Positions 16,391 through 25,818 of a stretch of 64,000 bases of DNA are shown piece by piece. Under the pieces are notes generated by a model that saw only the letters and a program-made list of their open reading frames with translations, did no database searches and had not been told where the DNA came from. Source of the stretch: Minisyncoccota bacterium (lineage in GTDB: Bacteria > Patescibacteria > Microgenomatia > UBA1400 > PJMF01). The position numbers were made by a program, and so were the translations under genes. The stretch's first letter is position 1. Every line of letters begins with the position of its first letter. Location of the stretch: assembly GCA_012515515.1 (NCBI GenBank), contig JAAYYE010000009.1, positions 1-64,000 on the forward strand. Reading direction: 5' to 3'.

Positions 16391-19300
16391 TTATTGCAAT
16401 AAGTTTTCAATTTCTTGTGCTAGCTTATCGTTCCAATCTACCTGATAAGGTAGATTGATTTTTTCTGCTTTTGAGCCATTAGGAATAATAATTACAACAT
16501 GGGTTTTGCCTAGATTGGCTTTTAGTAGTTCGCCTAATTCTTTGAGCGTTGTTTTACTGGTTTTTCTGGGAATAAAAATTTCTTGATAATCACTTAAATT
16601 CTCTTCATTAATTACTTCGTCTGAGGGCAAAGTGATTTTTTCGGCAATAAGTTTTAGTTCTTCATCACGATTTTGCACTTTGGCTCGAAGCAGAATAATA
16701 CTTTCTTCGGCGAGACGGCCAATCCATTTTTGATAAAGCTTGGGGAAAATTAAAAACTCAATTTTGCCGCTAGTATCTTCTAAAGTGGCAAAAGCCATTA
16801 ATCTGCCATTTTTAGTAGTAATTTCTTTAAATCTAGTAATGACTCCACCAAAAAGAAAGATTTGGTCTTGATGAATTTCTGGATCAATCTCGGCAATTTT
16901 TAAACTATTTCTTTTTTGTAAAACTTGCATGGCATCAGCCAAGGGATGGCTGGTTAAATAAATGCCCAAAAGCTCTTTTTCAAAAGATAAAATTTCTTGT
17001 TTTGGATACTCTTCTAATTCAACAAAATTATCAGTAATTTTAACAACTTGATCTTCAAGATTGGCGAATAAATTATCTTGACCATCAATTTCTGAGCTAA
17101 ATTGTTCTGCGCTTTGACGAATTTGCTCGAGGTTTTCTAACATGGACGAGCGATGAGCAAAGCGATCCATGGCACCAACTTTTATTAAACTCTCAATAGT
17201 TTTTTTATTAACCTTGCGCGTGCTGGTAGTTTTTAGGAAATGCGTGAAAGATTGAAATTCTTTTTCTGCATGTCGCACAGTGAGAATATTTTCAATGGCA
17301 GCACTGCCAACATGTTTAATTGCTCCCAAACCAAAACGAATAGCCATGCCTCCCAAGGAATCAGGATCTTTTTCAATAGTAAAATCTTTTTCGGAAAGAT
17401 TAATATCAGGCGGATAAATTTTAATATTCATTTGTCGACAATTTTCAATGGTAATAGCTATTTTTTCGTCTCGATTCATTGAGTGAGAATTAGACTCAAT
17501 ACTCATGACCGCAGTCATGTATTCCACTGGAAAATTAGCTTTAAGCCAAGCAGTTTGATAAGCAATCATGGCGTAGCTAGCAGCATGAGATTTGTTAAAA
17601 CCGTAATTAGCAAAAGCTTCAATGAAGCCCCAAACTCGCTCTGCAGTGGCTTTTTTATATCCTTTATTTACAGATTGCCTAATGAAGCGATTTTTATTGG
17701 TGTCTAGCAGTTTTTTCTTCTTTTTACCAATGGCTCTCCGTAAAATATCAGCCTCTCCCAAACTATAACCAGCCATAAAGTTGACAATTTCTAAAATCTG
17801 CTCTTGATAGACCATAATGCCGTAGGTTTCTTTTAAGAAAGGCTCAAGCGATGGATGAGGATATTCAATTGTTTCTGGATTATGCTTGCCCTCGATAAAG
17901 CGCGGGATAAGATCCATTGGTCCTGGTCGATAAAGCGCGACCATAGCTGTAATATCTGAAAATTTGTTGGGTTTTAAGCTTTTGGCAATTCGACGCATAC
18001 CAGCAGATTCAAGTTGAAAAACACCGGTGGTGTCGCCACTGGCTAATAAAGCAAAAGTTTTTTTATCTTCTAAAGAAATATTATCGATTTTAATGTCTTG
18101 TTTTTGATATTTTTTAATTAAGGCCAGCGCTTCTTGAATAATTGATAAATTTCGCAGGCCCAATAAATCAAATTTTAGCAAACCAATGGCATCATCATCT
18201 ACATTGCAATCTAGTGAATACATGTCTAATTGAGTGAGAGTTTTGCCAGACCGCGAATCTTTTTGAATAGCCGTGTAATTAGTTAATGGCTTATCAGCAA
18301 TAATGACAGCACAGGCATGCATCCCCGCTTGACGAATGGTGCCCTCTACTTTCATGGCTAAATCAAGTAATTTTCTAAATCTACTCTGTTGATAATAGTT
18401 AGCCAATTCTGGGACACTATGAATAGCTTGCTTAATCGATACGCGCCGACCAGGGTCATTGGGAATTAATTTAGCAATTTTATCAGGTTCTTCGTAAGGT
18501 AGACCCAAAACTCGGCCAATGTCGCGCACAGCGACCCGAGCCTCCATTCGCCCAAAAGTGATGACTGAGGCCACATGATCTTCACCATATTTAGTAGCGA
18601 CATATTTAAGGACATCATCACGTTTAATATCTGCAAAATCAATGTCGATGTCGGGCGGTGTTGGTCTTTCTGGATTGAGAAAGCGTTCAAAAGGCAGACC
18701 GTGTTCTAGAGGATTAAGCGTGGTAATATTTAAACAATAAGAAACCAAAGAGCCAGCAGCGCTGCCCCGTCCAGGACCCACAGCAATGCCCTGATTTTTT
18801 GCCCAATTAACAAAATCTTGAGTAATCAAAAAATAAGCAGGATAGCCTTTTTCATTAATAATTTTAATCTCATAATCAAGACGATCCTTAATTTCTTGAG
18901 TGATTTCTGGAAATTTCTGCTTAGCAGCTTGGTAAACAATTTTTTCTAAATAGCTTGCATAATTTTCGCCCTTGGGTAATTCAAAAGTGGGAAAAATTAA
19001 TTTACCAGTGGGAATCGTCAGCTCACATTGATCAGCAATTTTTTTGCTATTGCTAATTGCCTCAGGAATATCATTAAATGCTTCGATCATTTCTTGGCTA
19101 GATTTAAAATAAAAATCTGGTTGGTCAATCATTTTCATGCGCCTGTCATCACTTATCAAGCGTCGTGTTTGCACACAGAGTAAGGCGTCTTGGGCCTCAG
19201 CATCGTTTTTAGTTAGATAGTGAGAATCATTGGTCGCTACCAAGGGCAATTTTAGTTGTCGAGCAATGGCAATTAATTTTTTAGTCAGGGTATAAGTTTC

Positions 19301-19855
19301 TGGGACATGAGGATGTCTTTGGATTTCTAAGTAGAAACGATCTTTAAAGATTTTTTGATATTTTTTAAATAGTTCAATAGCCTGGTCATCTTTATCATCT
19401 AATAACAGTCGACTGGTAAGACTGCTCATACAACCACTCAGCAAGATAATACCTTCGTTATATTTTTCTAGGAGTTCATGATCAATCCGCGGTTTATAAG
19501 AAAAGCCTTCAAAATTGGCTAGGGACACTAGTTTCATGAGGTTTTGGTAGCCGGTAAAATCTTTGGCCAGCAAAGTTAGATGAAATTGGTCGGTGCCCAT
19601 TTTTAATTGTTTATCAAAACGAGAATTTTTAGCCAGATAAAGTTCTACTCCAATAATTGCTTTTAAATTGGCTTCTTTGCAAGCATTAAAAAAAACAATA
19701 TGCCCATACATATTGCCATGATCGGTGAGGGCTAGAGCTTCTTGGCCAAATTTTTTTGCTTGAGCAATTAAATCAGGAATTTTACTCAGGCCATCTAAAA
19801 TGGAATATTCGCTATGTGTGTGTAAGTGGACAAAATCATTATTTTGCAGGGCCAT
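16391..19855 (-). CDS. dnaE: DNA polymerase III alpha subunit
   Basis: 1154 aa replicative polymerase. The N-terminal PHP domain starts with FVHLHTHSEYSILDG and retains LTDHGNMYG and ATNDSHYL. The C-family polymerase core shows GPGRGSAAGSLVSY and PDIDIDFADIKRD with the catalytic aspartates; ALYRPGPMDLIPRFIEGK and NKSHAASYAMIAYQTAWLK follow. A helix-hairpin-helix and an OB domain (FLFGGVITRFKEITTKNGR) end the protein. Length matches DnaE1. A -10 TATACT lies 10 nt before the ATG, giving a near-leaderless start. gatB is upstream on the same strand. Confidence 0.98.
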   Translation of the reverse strand: MALQNNDFVHLHTHSEYSILDGLSKIPDLIAQAKKFGQEALALTDHGNMYGHIVFFNACKEANLKAIIGVELYLAKNSRFDKQLKMGTDQFHLTLLAKDFTGYQNLMKLVSLANFEGFSYKPRIDHELLEKYNEGIILLSGCMSSLTSRLLLDDKDDQAIELFKKYQKIFKDRFYLEIQRHPHVPETYTLTKKLIAIARQLKLPLVATNDSHYLTKNDAEAQDALLCVQTRRLISDDRRMKMIDQPDFYFKSSQEMIEAFNDIPEAISNSKKIADQCELTIPTGKLIFPTFELPKGENYASYLEKIVYQAAKQKFPEITQEIKDRLDYEIKIINEKGYPAYFLITQDFVNWAKNQGIAVGPGRGSAAGSLVSYCLNITTLNPLEHGLPFERFLNPERPTPPDIDIDFADIKRDDVLKYVATKYGEDHVASVITFGRMEARVAVRDIGRVLGLPYEEPDKIAKLIPNDPGRRVSIKQAIHSVPELANYYQQSRFRKLLDLAMKVEGTIRQAGMHACAVIIADKPLTNYTAIQKDSRSGKTLTQLDMYSLDCNVDDDAIGLLKFDLLGLRNLSIIQEALALIKKYQKQDIKIDNISLEDKKTFALLASGDTTGVFQLESAGMRRIAKSLKPNKFSDITAMVALYRPGPMDLIPRFIEGKHNPETIEYPHPSLEPFLKETYGIMVYQEQILEIVNFMAGYSLGEADILRRAIGKKKKKLLDTNKNRFIRQSVNKGYKKATAERVWGFIEAFANYGFNKSHAASYAMIAYQTAWLKANFPVEYMTAVMSIESNSHSMNRDEKIAITIENCRQMNIKIYPPDINLSEKDFTIEKDPDSLGGMAIRFGLGAIKHVGSAAIENILTVRHAEKEFQSFTHFLKTTSTRKVNKKTIESLIKVGAMDRFAHRSSMLENLEQIRQSAEQFSSEIDGQDNLFANLEDQVVKITDNFVELEEYPKQEILSFEKELLGIYLTSHPLADAMQVLQKRNSLKIAEIDPEIHQDQIFLFGGVITRFKEITTKNGRLMAFATLEDTSGKIEFLIFPKLYQKWIGRLAEESIILLRAKVQNRDEELKLIAEKITLPSDEVINEENLSDYQEIFIPRKTSKTTLKELGELLKANLGKTHVVIIIPNGSKAEKINLPYQVDWNDKLAQEIENLLQ

Positions 19856-19865
19856 ATCTAGACTT

Positions 19866-19871
19866 AGTATA
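19866..19871 (-). promoter_or_regulatory. -10 box of the dnaE promoter
   Basis: Minus strand TATACT, 10 nt before the dnaE ATG at 19855, in the 22-bp gap after gatB. No strong -35 was seen. Confidence 0.5.
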
Positions 19872-19877
19872 TCTCAT

Positions 19878-21206
19878 TTAACTGTTTAATTGTGCTAACA
19901 AAATCTTTTTCACTTGATTAACATCAACTTTTTTAGCAATTTTTTTCATGCTTTGGCCAATGAGAAAAGCCAGGACTTCGCTTTTGCCTGCCCGATATTT
20001 TGCCACCGCATCTAAATTTTCTTTAAGCACCTCTGTGACAAAATTAGCAATTGTTTCCAGGCTCATATCTTCAACGCTGTTTAATTGTTGATAGCGTTTG
20101 ATAAGTAATTGCGGATCATCACTTAATTGATAATCAATTTTTTTATTTAATAAAGCGTTAATGATTTTTTCCGCTTCAATATTTTCTTTTTTGGCTAATA
20201 TTAAAATATTCTCAAAAAAATGTGCTTCCGCTGAACTGCTGACTAAGCGTGTAGATAAATTTAGGTCAAGCTGATATTCTTGACTAAGTCTGAGGGCGTA
20301 GTGATCAGGAAGCTCAACTAGTTCGTTTTTAATGCGTTCAATATCGGCAGGACTAAATTCTATGGGTGGTAAATCAGGATCTGGAAAATAACGATAGTCT
20401 TGTGCTTCTTCTTTGGCTCGTTGACTAAAAGTTTTACCAGATTGAGGATTAAAACCTCTTGTTTCTTGAGTTGGAGTTTCACTTTTTTCAAGCAATTGCG
20501 CTTGACGCTCCATTTCGTAATTAATGGCTAACTCCATGAAGCGAAAGGAATTGATGTTTTTACACTCGACTTTATAATTAGGTATAAAGTCGGTTGGATC
20601 GCTTGATTTCTTTAAAGAAATATTTGCTTCCAACCTCATGCCTCCTCTTTCCATATCGCAATCTGCCACATCTAAATAGCGTAAAATTTGTCTAATTTTT
20701 TGCGCATATTCTTTGGCTTGTTGAGCATTTTTAATGTCGATGTCACTGACAATTTCCACTAAGGGTACGCCTGAGCGGTTAAAGTCAATCAGGGTGTGGT
20801 CTTTTTGGTGAATTAATTTTGCAGTATCTTCTTCAAGATGAATGCGCTGAATTTTTACTCGACCTTGGCTGGTATCTAAATAACCATCATGACAAAAAGG
20901 AATATCGTATTGGCTAATTTGATAGCCCTTTGGCAGATCGGGATAAAAATAATTTTTTCGATCAAATTTTGAAAATAAATTAATTTGACAGTTAAGAGCT
21001 AAACCAATTTTGATGGTCCAGTCAATGGCTTTGCGATTGGCCAAGGGTAAACCACCGGGCATACCTAAACAAACTGGACAAGTGTGAATGTTGGGCTTTT
21101 CAGCGTTAAATGGGTCATTTTTACAAGCACAAAACATTTTCGAGGCAGTTTTTAATTCTGCATGAATTTCTAAACCACAGACTAGTTGATAATTGTTTTC
21201 AGACAT
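19878..21206 (-). CDS. gatB: Asp/Glu-tRNA amidotransferase subunit B
   Basis: 442 aa. With GatA and GatC it turns Glu-tRNA(Gln) and/or Asp-tRNA(Asn) into the amide form. CGLEIHAELKT, CPVCLGMPGGLP, DLPKGYQISQYD and NRSGVPLVEIVSD are GatB signatures, and CACKN...CPVC gives the zinc site. The C-terminal YqeY-like tail ends EVLAFLIGQSMKKIAKKV. The start is taken at 21206, where the gatA stop and the gatB start overlap as TAATG; a frame-open ATG at 21230 would overlap gatA by 25 bp. The order gatC-gatA-gatB is one operon. Confidence 0.96.
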   Translation of the reverse strand: MSENNYQLVCGLEIHAELKTASKMFCACKNDPFNAEKPNIHTCPVCLGMPGGLPLANRKAIDWTIKIGLALNCQINLFSKFDRKNYFYPDLPKGYQISQYDIPFCHDGYLDTSQGRVKIQRIHLEEDTAKLIHQKDHTLIDFNRSGVPLVEIVSDIDIKNAQQAKEYAQKIRQILRYLDVADCDMERGGMRLEANISLKKSSDPTDFIPNYKVECKNINSFRFMELAINYEMERQAQLLEKSETPTQETRGFNPQSGKTFSQRAKEEAQDYRYFPDPDLPPIEFSPADIERIKNELVELPDHYALRLSQEYQLDLNLSTRLVSSSAEAHFFENILILAKKENIEAEKIINALLNKKIDYQLSDDPQLLIKRYQQLNSVEDMSLETIANFVTEVLKENLDAVAKYRAGKSEVLAFLIGQSMKKIAKKVDVNQVKKILLAQLNS

Positions 21207-22585
21207 TAACGATTTCTCCAGGTATTCCACTTGCTATTTTTTTCAAAGGCATCTGCCACTTTTATTACCAGATCTTCTCGCCACATGGGTGCGACAAAAT
21301 TGGCTCCGAAAAATAAATTAGTTTGAGGGTCTCGATAGTAAGGTACATTGATGCCCGGCAAACCACTGACCGAACTTGCTTCGAGCAGCATATCTTCTAA
21401 TTCTCCAAACATTGCAGAATTAGCGGAAGCACCAATTTTTTTTGCAAAACCTGGTGAAGTTGGACTCACCAGAACGTCATATTTCTTAAACAATTGGGTA
21501 AAATCATTTAAATATTGCGTGCGGACTTTTTGTGCCAAATTATAATATTGATCAGCATAACCTTTCGATAAAGTATAAGTGCCGAGCATAATTCTTCTTT
21601 TAGCTTCATCGCCAAAATAGGAGCGATCTTGGCCATAGCGGATGCCATCATAGCGAGCTAAATTACTACTAACCTCGGCACGCTGAACGACGGTGTAAAC
21701 GCCAATGGCATTATGTGGGTCAAGTGCTTGGGCTTTTTCTATTTTAGCTCCGAGCTGACTTAAGATGGCTAATTCCTGGGCCAATTTTTCATTAGCTTCT
21801 TCAACGCCTTGAACGTCGTGATAAATTAAGCCAATTTTTAAACCTCTAATGTCTTGATCTAAAAATTTAGTGAAATCTGGAGCTGGCTCCTGATTACAAG
21901 TTGCATCTCGCGCATCTGGTCCAGCAATGGTGTTTAAGACGAGACAAGCGTCCTCGACTGTTTTGGATAAAACTCCTGGACTATCAGTCGACGAGGCCAT
22001 AGCCACCACGCCAAAGCGACTGACTCGCCCATAACTTGGTTTTAAGCCAACTGTTCCGCACCAAGCAGCCGGCTGTCTAATAGAACCAGCCGTTTCACTG
22101 CCGATCGCTGCTAAACACAGGTCGGCGGCTACCGCAGCAGCACTACCGCCCGATGAACCACCGGGTAGGTAATCGGGGTTGCGCGGATTGAGGCTTGGTC
22201 CAAAATCACTGGTTTCAGTAGAGGAACCATGAGCCCAAGCATCTAAATTGCTTTTTCCAATAATTACTCCGCCAGCTTTTTGTAAACGCTCGGTAACAGT
22301 TGATTCATATTGTGGAATAAAATTTTCTAAAACTTTGGAGGCTGCAGTAGTTGCTAATTTTTTACTACAAAAATTATCTTTAACAGCAATTGGCAAACCT
22401 TTTAATTGTCTGTCTTGTAGTTGTTTGGCCTCTGCTTCTGCCTGTGGATTGAGTTGCAAATAAATGTTGTAAGACTTTTGCTTTTCTATAGCATCATTTA
22501 AGTCGCGATATAAATCACTAATGTCTAATGAACCAGCCTTGAGACCAGCCAGTGCTTCTTGAAGGGTTAATTGATTTAAAGTCAT
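21206..22585 (-). CDS. gatA: Asp/Glu-tRNA amidotransferase subunit A
   Basis: 459 aa amidase-signature protein that releases ammonia from glutamine for the GatB kinase-transferase site. The Ser-cisSer-Lys triad is visible as the lysine in LPIAVKDNF, and PGGSSGGSAAAVAAD with GSETAGSIRQPAAWCG. KPSYGRVSRFGVVAMASS is also conserved. It overlaps gatB by one base and is separated from gatC by 83 bp of 24-bp tandem repeats. Confidence 0.97.
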   Translation of the reverse strand: MTLNQLTLQEALAGLKAGSLDISDLYRDLNDAIEKQKSYNIYLQLNPQAEAEAKQLQDRQLKGLPIAVKDNFCSKKLATTAASKVLENFIPQYESTVTERLQKAGGVIIGKSNLDAWAHGSSTETSDFGPSLNPRNPDYLPGGSSGGSAAAVAADLCLAAIGSETAGSIRQPAAWCGTVGLKPSYGRVSRFGVVAMASSTDSPGVLSKTVEDACLVLNTIAGPDARDATCNQEPAPDFTKFLDQDIRGLKIGLIYHDVQGVEEANEKLAQELAILSQLGAKIEKAQALDPHNAIGVYTVVQRAEVSSNLARYDGIRYGQDRSYFGDEAKRRIMLGTYTLSKGYADQYYNLAQKVRTQYLNDFTQLFKKYDVLVSPTSPGFAKKIGASANSAMFGELEDMLLEASSVSGLPGINVPYYRDPQTNLFFGANFVAPMWREDLVIKVADAFEKNSKWNTWRNR

Positions 22586-22608
22586 TATTTTTCCGATTTA
22601 ATTGTTTT

Positions 22609-22689
22609 GCCGTTTAATGTTTATTTGTCCTCGCCGTTTAATGTTTACTTGTCCTCGCCGTTTAATATTTACTTATCTTCGCTGTTTAA
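22609..22689. repeat. 24-bp tandem repeat spanning the gatC stop
   Basis: Three 24-bp units (22609-22632, 22633-22656, 22657-22680) and 9 bp of a fourth. Read on the minus strand, each copy encodes Leu-Asn-(Ser/Gly)-Glu-Asp-Lys followed by TAA, which is the end of GatC. The gene end has therefore been copied downstream, each copy with its own stop, pushing gatA away. Confidence 0.9.
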
Positions 22690-22992
22690 GACCTGAGGAA
22701 CAAGAAAATAACCGTCTCGTTGTTCCCTAGCGTTAGCCAGTGCTTCTTCTTGGGTAAAACTGAGGCTTTCATCGACAATGTCTTCTCTAGTAATATTTTT
22801 AAAGCCAGTGACCTGATGGGTGCCTGCTAGCTCGGCAACATCGGCTGTTTTCAATTGATCAACTACAGTTAAAGTTTGAGCAAAATCTTTAGCCAGCTGC
22901 TGACTTTCACTTTCACTAATAGGAATATTAGCTAGTTGAGCTATATGTTTAACCTGGTCTTTGCTAACAATTTTTTTTGACACAATAGGCAT
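22669..22992 (-). CDS. gatC: Asp/Glu-tRNA amidotransferase subunit C
   Basis: 107 aa small subunit that wraps around GatA and GatB and stabilises the complex. VKHIAQLANIPISESE and FAQTLTVVDQLKTADV are the two GatC helices, and EEALANAREQRDGYFLVPQVL is the conserved C-terminal motif. The ATG at 22992 (MPIVSKK) gives the usual length; an in-frame TTG at 23013 is less likely. It lies 42 bp after htpX on the same strand. Confidence 0.92.
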   Translation of the reverse strand: MPIVSKKIVSKDQVKHIAQLANIPISESESQQLAKDFAQTLTVVDQLKTADVAELAGTHQVTGFKNITREDIVDESLSFTQEEALANAREQRDGYFLVPQVLNSEDK

Positions 22993-23034
22993 TAGTTTAG
23001 CAGAATTTAGCAATTTTTTTAGAAGTAATTCAGC

Positions 23035-23955
23035 TTATTTAGTAGTGATGGCTCTGAGAGCCTGAACTCGCTCAGCCACAGGTGGATGAGTTTGAAATAA
23101 ATTTTTGAAAGTAGCAACTCCGCCGCGACTATTTTTTAGAGGGTCACTAATATATAAATGAGCGGTGGCTTTATTGGCTGCTTCTAAAGGCTCTTGATCT
23201 TGACTAATTTTAATTAAGGCCCTAGCTAGTCCCTCAGGATTCTTGGTCATGGCAGCGGCGCTAGCATCAGCTAAAAACTCATAGCGCCTGGAAAGAGCTA
23301 GTTTCATCAGTTTGCTAATAATAGGTGCCAACAAGGCCATGACTATGGCGACAAAAAACATAATCATATCTAACTGGCTGCGTTCTCCGTCTTTTTTATT
23401 ATTACTTCGCATTGGACCATACATTGAACCGCGCATGACCCAGTCACCCAACAAAGCAATTAAGCCAACCAGGACAGAAACAAGTGACATTAATAAAATG
23501 TCATAATTTTTAATATGACTAATCTCATGAGCAATGACTCCCTCAAGTTCGCTGCGGTTTAATTTAGCCAATAAACCGGTGGTGGCACAAACCACGGCGT
23601 GGCTAGGATTTCGGCCAGTAGCAAAGGCATTCATCGCGCTGTCCTCGATGACATAAAGTTTGGGCATGGGCAATCTTTGACTGTTTACAATATTTTCGGT
23701 AATAGTATAGAAGTCAAAGTGTTCCTTACGATTAGCTGCTTTGGCTCCAGAGATGGTCAGAACGATCCTATCGGAAAAAAAATATGAAAAGAAAGTGCTC
23801 ATTCCAGCAACAATAAAAGCTGTGCCAACTATAGAAAGAGGGTAATCAAAAGCACGCGCAATAACATAGCTAGCCCCAAGCACAAATAAGACAAAACCAA
23901 GCATAACTGCTACAGATCGAGCTTTATTTTTAGCAACTAACTGATAATGAGTCAT
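23035..23955 (-). CDS. htpX: Membrane zinc metalloprotease HtpX (M48)
   Basis: 306 aa inner-membrane protease for quality control of membrane proteins. Two N-terminal hydrophobic segments (about 14-36 and 41-60), the zinc motif HEISH at 143-147, two further segments, and the third ligand region EFLADASAAAMTKNPEGLA. VIEDSAMNAFATG is also typical. AGAGGA lies 10 nt before the ATG. lemA is just upstream on the same strand; LemA-HtpX pairs are common in bacteria. Confidence 0.95.
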   Translation of the reverse strand: MTHYQLVAKNKARSVAVMLGFVLFVLGASYVIARAFDYPLSIVGTAFIVAGMSTFFSYFFSDRIVLTISGAKAANRKEHFDFYTITENIVNSQRLPMPKLYVIEDSAMNAFATGRNPSHAVVCATTGLLAKLNRSELEGVIAHEISHIKNYDILLMSLVSVLVGLIALLGDWVMRGSMYGPMRSNNKKDGERSQLDMIMFFVAIVMALLAPIISKLMKLALSRRYEFLADASAAAMTKNPEGLARALIKISQDQEPLEAANKATAHLYISDPLKNSRGGVATFKNLFQTHPPVAERVQALRAITTK

Positions 23956-24006
23956 AAATAGACGATCCTCTTAATTGAATATTTTTTGTAATTTTATTGC
24001 TCGGAA

Positions 24007-24585
24007 TTAAAGATCCACTTTTGGAGTCTTCATTTCCTCTTCTGTAACCACAACATGTTCGCCAGTCATTGGAGTTTCTAAACCTTTTTCAGCTTTGAAT
24101 CCAAATAAATTAGCTACAATGTTTGATGGAAACACCACTAATTTTTCGTTGTAAGATTGTGATAAATCTATCACGCTTCTGCGAGCGTAACTTAATTTAT
24201 CAGCGGTGTCGGTGAGCTCATCCATAAACTTTTTAATAGCTTCATTGGCTTTTAGTTCTGGATTACTTTCAAGCACCACCTGAATTTGCGGAATAACTTT
24301 TTGAATGTCATCAATGGCTTGATTAATGTCCTTACTATTGCCACTTTGTTCAGCCTTAATTGTGGATTTACGGGCATCTGTTAACATTTGATAAATACCC
24401 TGCTCGTGTTTCAGTTGACCCTTAACCGTGCTTTCAAGGCTTGGAATTAAACCAGCTTGACGTTTCAATTGGTTACCAATTTCCTGAATACTGGCTTGAA
24501 TTTGTGTTTTAAGACGTTGCAGACCATTAAAAACGCTCATAACATAGAGAGCGATAAGGATGATGGGAATTAAGATATAAAGCAT
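24007..24585 (-). CDS. lemA: LemA family protein
   Basis: 192 aa with one N-terminal transmembrane helix (LYILIPIILIALYVMSVFNGL) and a long alpha-helical cytosolic or external part with NQLKRQAGLIPSLESTVKG and FPSNIVANLFGFK, the LemA signatures. The biochemical role is not settled; genomically it pairs with HtpX, as here. The start is set at 24585: AAAGGA lies 6 nt before this ATG, and a TATAAT box at 24608-24613 lies inside the longer open frame that begins at 24621. Confidence 0.9.
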   Translation of the reverse strand: MLYILIPIILIALYVMSVFNGLQRLKTQIQASIQEIGNQLKRQAGLIPSLESTVKGQLKHEQGIYQMLTDARKSTIKAEQSGNSKDINQAIDDIQKVIPQIQVVLESNPELKANEAIKKFMDELTDTADKLSYARRSVIDLSQSYNEKLVVFPSNIVANLFGFKAEKGLETPMTGEHVVVTEEEMKTPKVDL

Positions 24586-24607
24586 TAAATTCCTTTCACT
24601 GTTAACT

Positions 24608-24613
24608 ATTATA
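24608..24613 (-). promoter_or_regulatory. -10 box of the lemA-htpX promoter
   Basis: Minus strand TATAAT. The predicted transcription start at about 24601 gives a leader of about 15 nt that contains the AAAGGA ribosome site. Confidence 0.5.
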
Positions 24614-24655
24614 TATTTCATTATATACGATTAATTTACTTTTTTCGCTTGTTTC

Positions 24656-24684
24656 TTGCAGTTTTGTGATTTTCCTTTTATAAT
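24656..24684 (+). promoter_or_regulatory. Promoter for the tRNA-Asp/Gly/Thr cluster
   Basis: -35 TTGCAG at 24656-24661, 17 bp, -10 TATAAT at 24679-24684. The mature tRNA-Asp starts 18 nt past the -10. Confidence 0.8.
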
Positions 24685-24702
24685 CCAGGTGCAAATTAAA
24701 AA

Positions 24703-24779
24703 GGCCCTGTGGTGTAGTTGGTTAACATATCTCCCTGTCACGGAGAAGATCGCCGGTTCGAGCCCGGTCGGGGTCGCCA
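24703..24779 (+). tRNA. tRNA-Asp (anticodon GTC)
   Basis: The acceptor GGCCCTG pairs with CGGGGTC (two G-T pairs). The anticodon loop CTGTCAC gives GTC. Discriminator G at 24776, an AspRS identity base, followed by an encoded CCA (24777-24779). It is the only tRNA in the window with encoded CCA. Confidence 0.95.
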
Positions 24780-24835
24780 AATAAATATAGAAATTTCACC
24801 CATCAAAATATTAAAAATGTTAAAATAAGCTAACA

Positions 24836-24906
24836 GCGACCGTAGTTCAGCGGTAGAATGCGAGCTTCCCAAGCTTGAGGTGAGGGTTCGACTCCCTTCG
24901 GTCGCT
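24836..24906 (+). tRNA. tRNA-Gly (anticodon CCC)
   Basis: The acceptor GCGACCG pairs fully with CGGTCGC (24899-24905). The anticodon stem CGAGC/GCTTG encloses loop TTCCCAA, giving CCC for GGG codons. Discriminator T as in other tRNA-Gly. CCA not encoded. It complements the TCC isoacceptor at 1.1 kb. Confidence 0.93.
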
Positions 24907-24922
24907 CGCTAAAACAAGAACA

Positions 24923-24996
24923 GCCAAAGTAGCTCAGCTGGCTAGAGCAGCGGTATCGTAAACCGCAGGTCGTGGGTTCGAATCCCACCTTTGGCT
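24923..24996 (+). tRNA. tRNA-Thr (anticodon CGT)
   Basis: The acceptor GCCAAAG pairs fully with CTTTGGC (24989-24995). The anticodon stem GCGGT/ACCGC encloses loop ATCGTAA, giving CGT for ACG codons. The G1-C72 and C2-G71 pairs fit bacterial ThrRS identity. The discriminator is T (U73), where bacterial tRNA-Thr normally has A. CCA not encoded. Confidence 0.93.
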
Positions 24997-25035
24997 CATA
25001 AATCGACTTTATGATATGATTAATTTAGTTTAATT

Positions 25036-25041
25036 TATAAT
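25036..25041 (+). promoter_or_regulatory. -10 box directly before the gene at 25047
   Basis: TATAAT ending 5 nt before the ATG, implying a leaderless mRNA. No convincing -35 was found in the A+T-rich sequence upstream. Confidence 0.6.
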
Positions 25042-25046
25042 TTAAT

Positions 25047-25811
25047 ATGGCAAGTTCAAATCGATATTCTTCTGTTTATAAAACTAGTTCTCGAAGCAAT
25101 CGAGGCAATTCTCGTTTATTAAAAAAACAAGAAAAAGAGATGCGTAAACAAACCTTTTTCTTCATTTTTTTAGCGATAGTGTTGTTATTACTGTTTCTTT
25201 TTGTAATTATGCCGAATTTAATTAAATTGGTTTTTAATTTTATCGATAATGATTCTGGCACAGATATTAATAATGATTTGCCTCCACAGGCACCGGTTTT
25301 ATTTGAGGCGCCTCCAGAAGCAACTTTTAGTGCGCAATTAAAATTGCAAGGCTATGCTGACCCAGATTCAAGAGTAGTTTTTATCTTAAATGGCCAGCAG
25401 GTTGAAGAAGAACTAATTGGCGAAAAAGGAGAATTCGACAAGCAATTGCAATTAGAAAAAGGTGATAATCAATTAACCTTATATGCGGTGAATGAATTAG
25501 GCACGGAATCCTTGCAAAGCAAGACCTATCAACTTGTCTACGATGATGAGCCGCCAGTCATTACCATAACAGAGCCAAAAGCAGACAGCACTATAGAGTT
25601 AAAACGGAATCGGACCACCAGTGTAGTTGGCGAAACAGAGCCATCTTCTAGAGTTTATCTTAATGATTTGTTGATTTTGGCTGATGAAAATGGTCAGTTT
25701 ACTAGCACTTACTATCTAGAGGAAGGCGACAATCTTTTACGATTTGTGGCTGTGGATCGCGCTGGTAATCAAAGCGAATTAGAGATTAAAGTGAAATTTC
25801 TCAATAACTAA
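25047..25811 (+). CDS. Membrane-anchored protein with two Ig-like domains
   Basis: 254 aa. A basic Ser/Arg-rich cytosolic head (1-35), one transmembrane helix (about 36-62), then two beta-sandwich repeats outside the cell. Each repeat has the bacterial Ig-like pattern: (G)YADPDSRVVFILNG...GDNQLTLYAVNELG and GETEPSSRVYLNDLL...GDNLLRFVAVDRAGN. Such domains usually bind glycans or proteins at the surface. The partner is unknown. It lies after the tRNA cluster with its own -10 box and converges with the polysaccharide operon, leaving 7 bp between stops. Confidence 0.75.
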   Translation: MASSNRYSSVYKTSSRSNRGNSRLLKKQEKEMRKQTFFFIFLAIVLLLLFLFVIMPNLIKLVFNFIDNDSGTDINNDLPPQAPVLFEAPPEATFSAQLKLQGYADPDSRVVFILNGQQVEEELIGEKGEFDKQLQLEKGDNQLTLYAVNELGTESLQSKTYQLVYDDEPPVITITEPKADSTIELKRNRTTSVVGETEPSSRVYLNDLLILADENGQFTSTYYLEEGDNLLRFVAVDRAGNQSELEIKVKFLNN

Positions 25812-25818
25812 AGATAAA

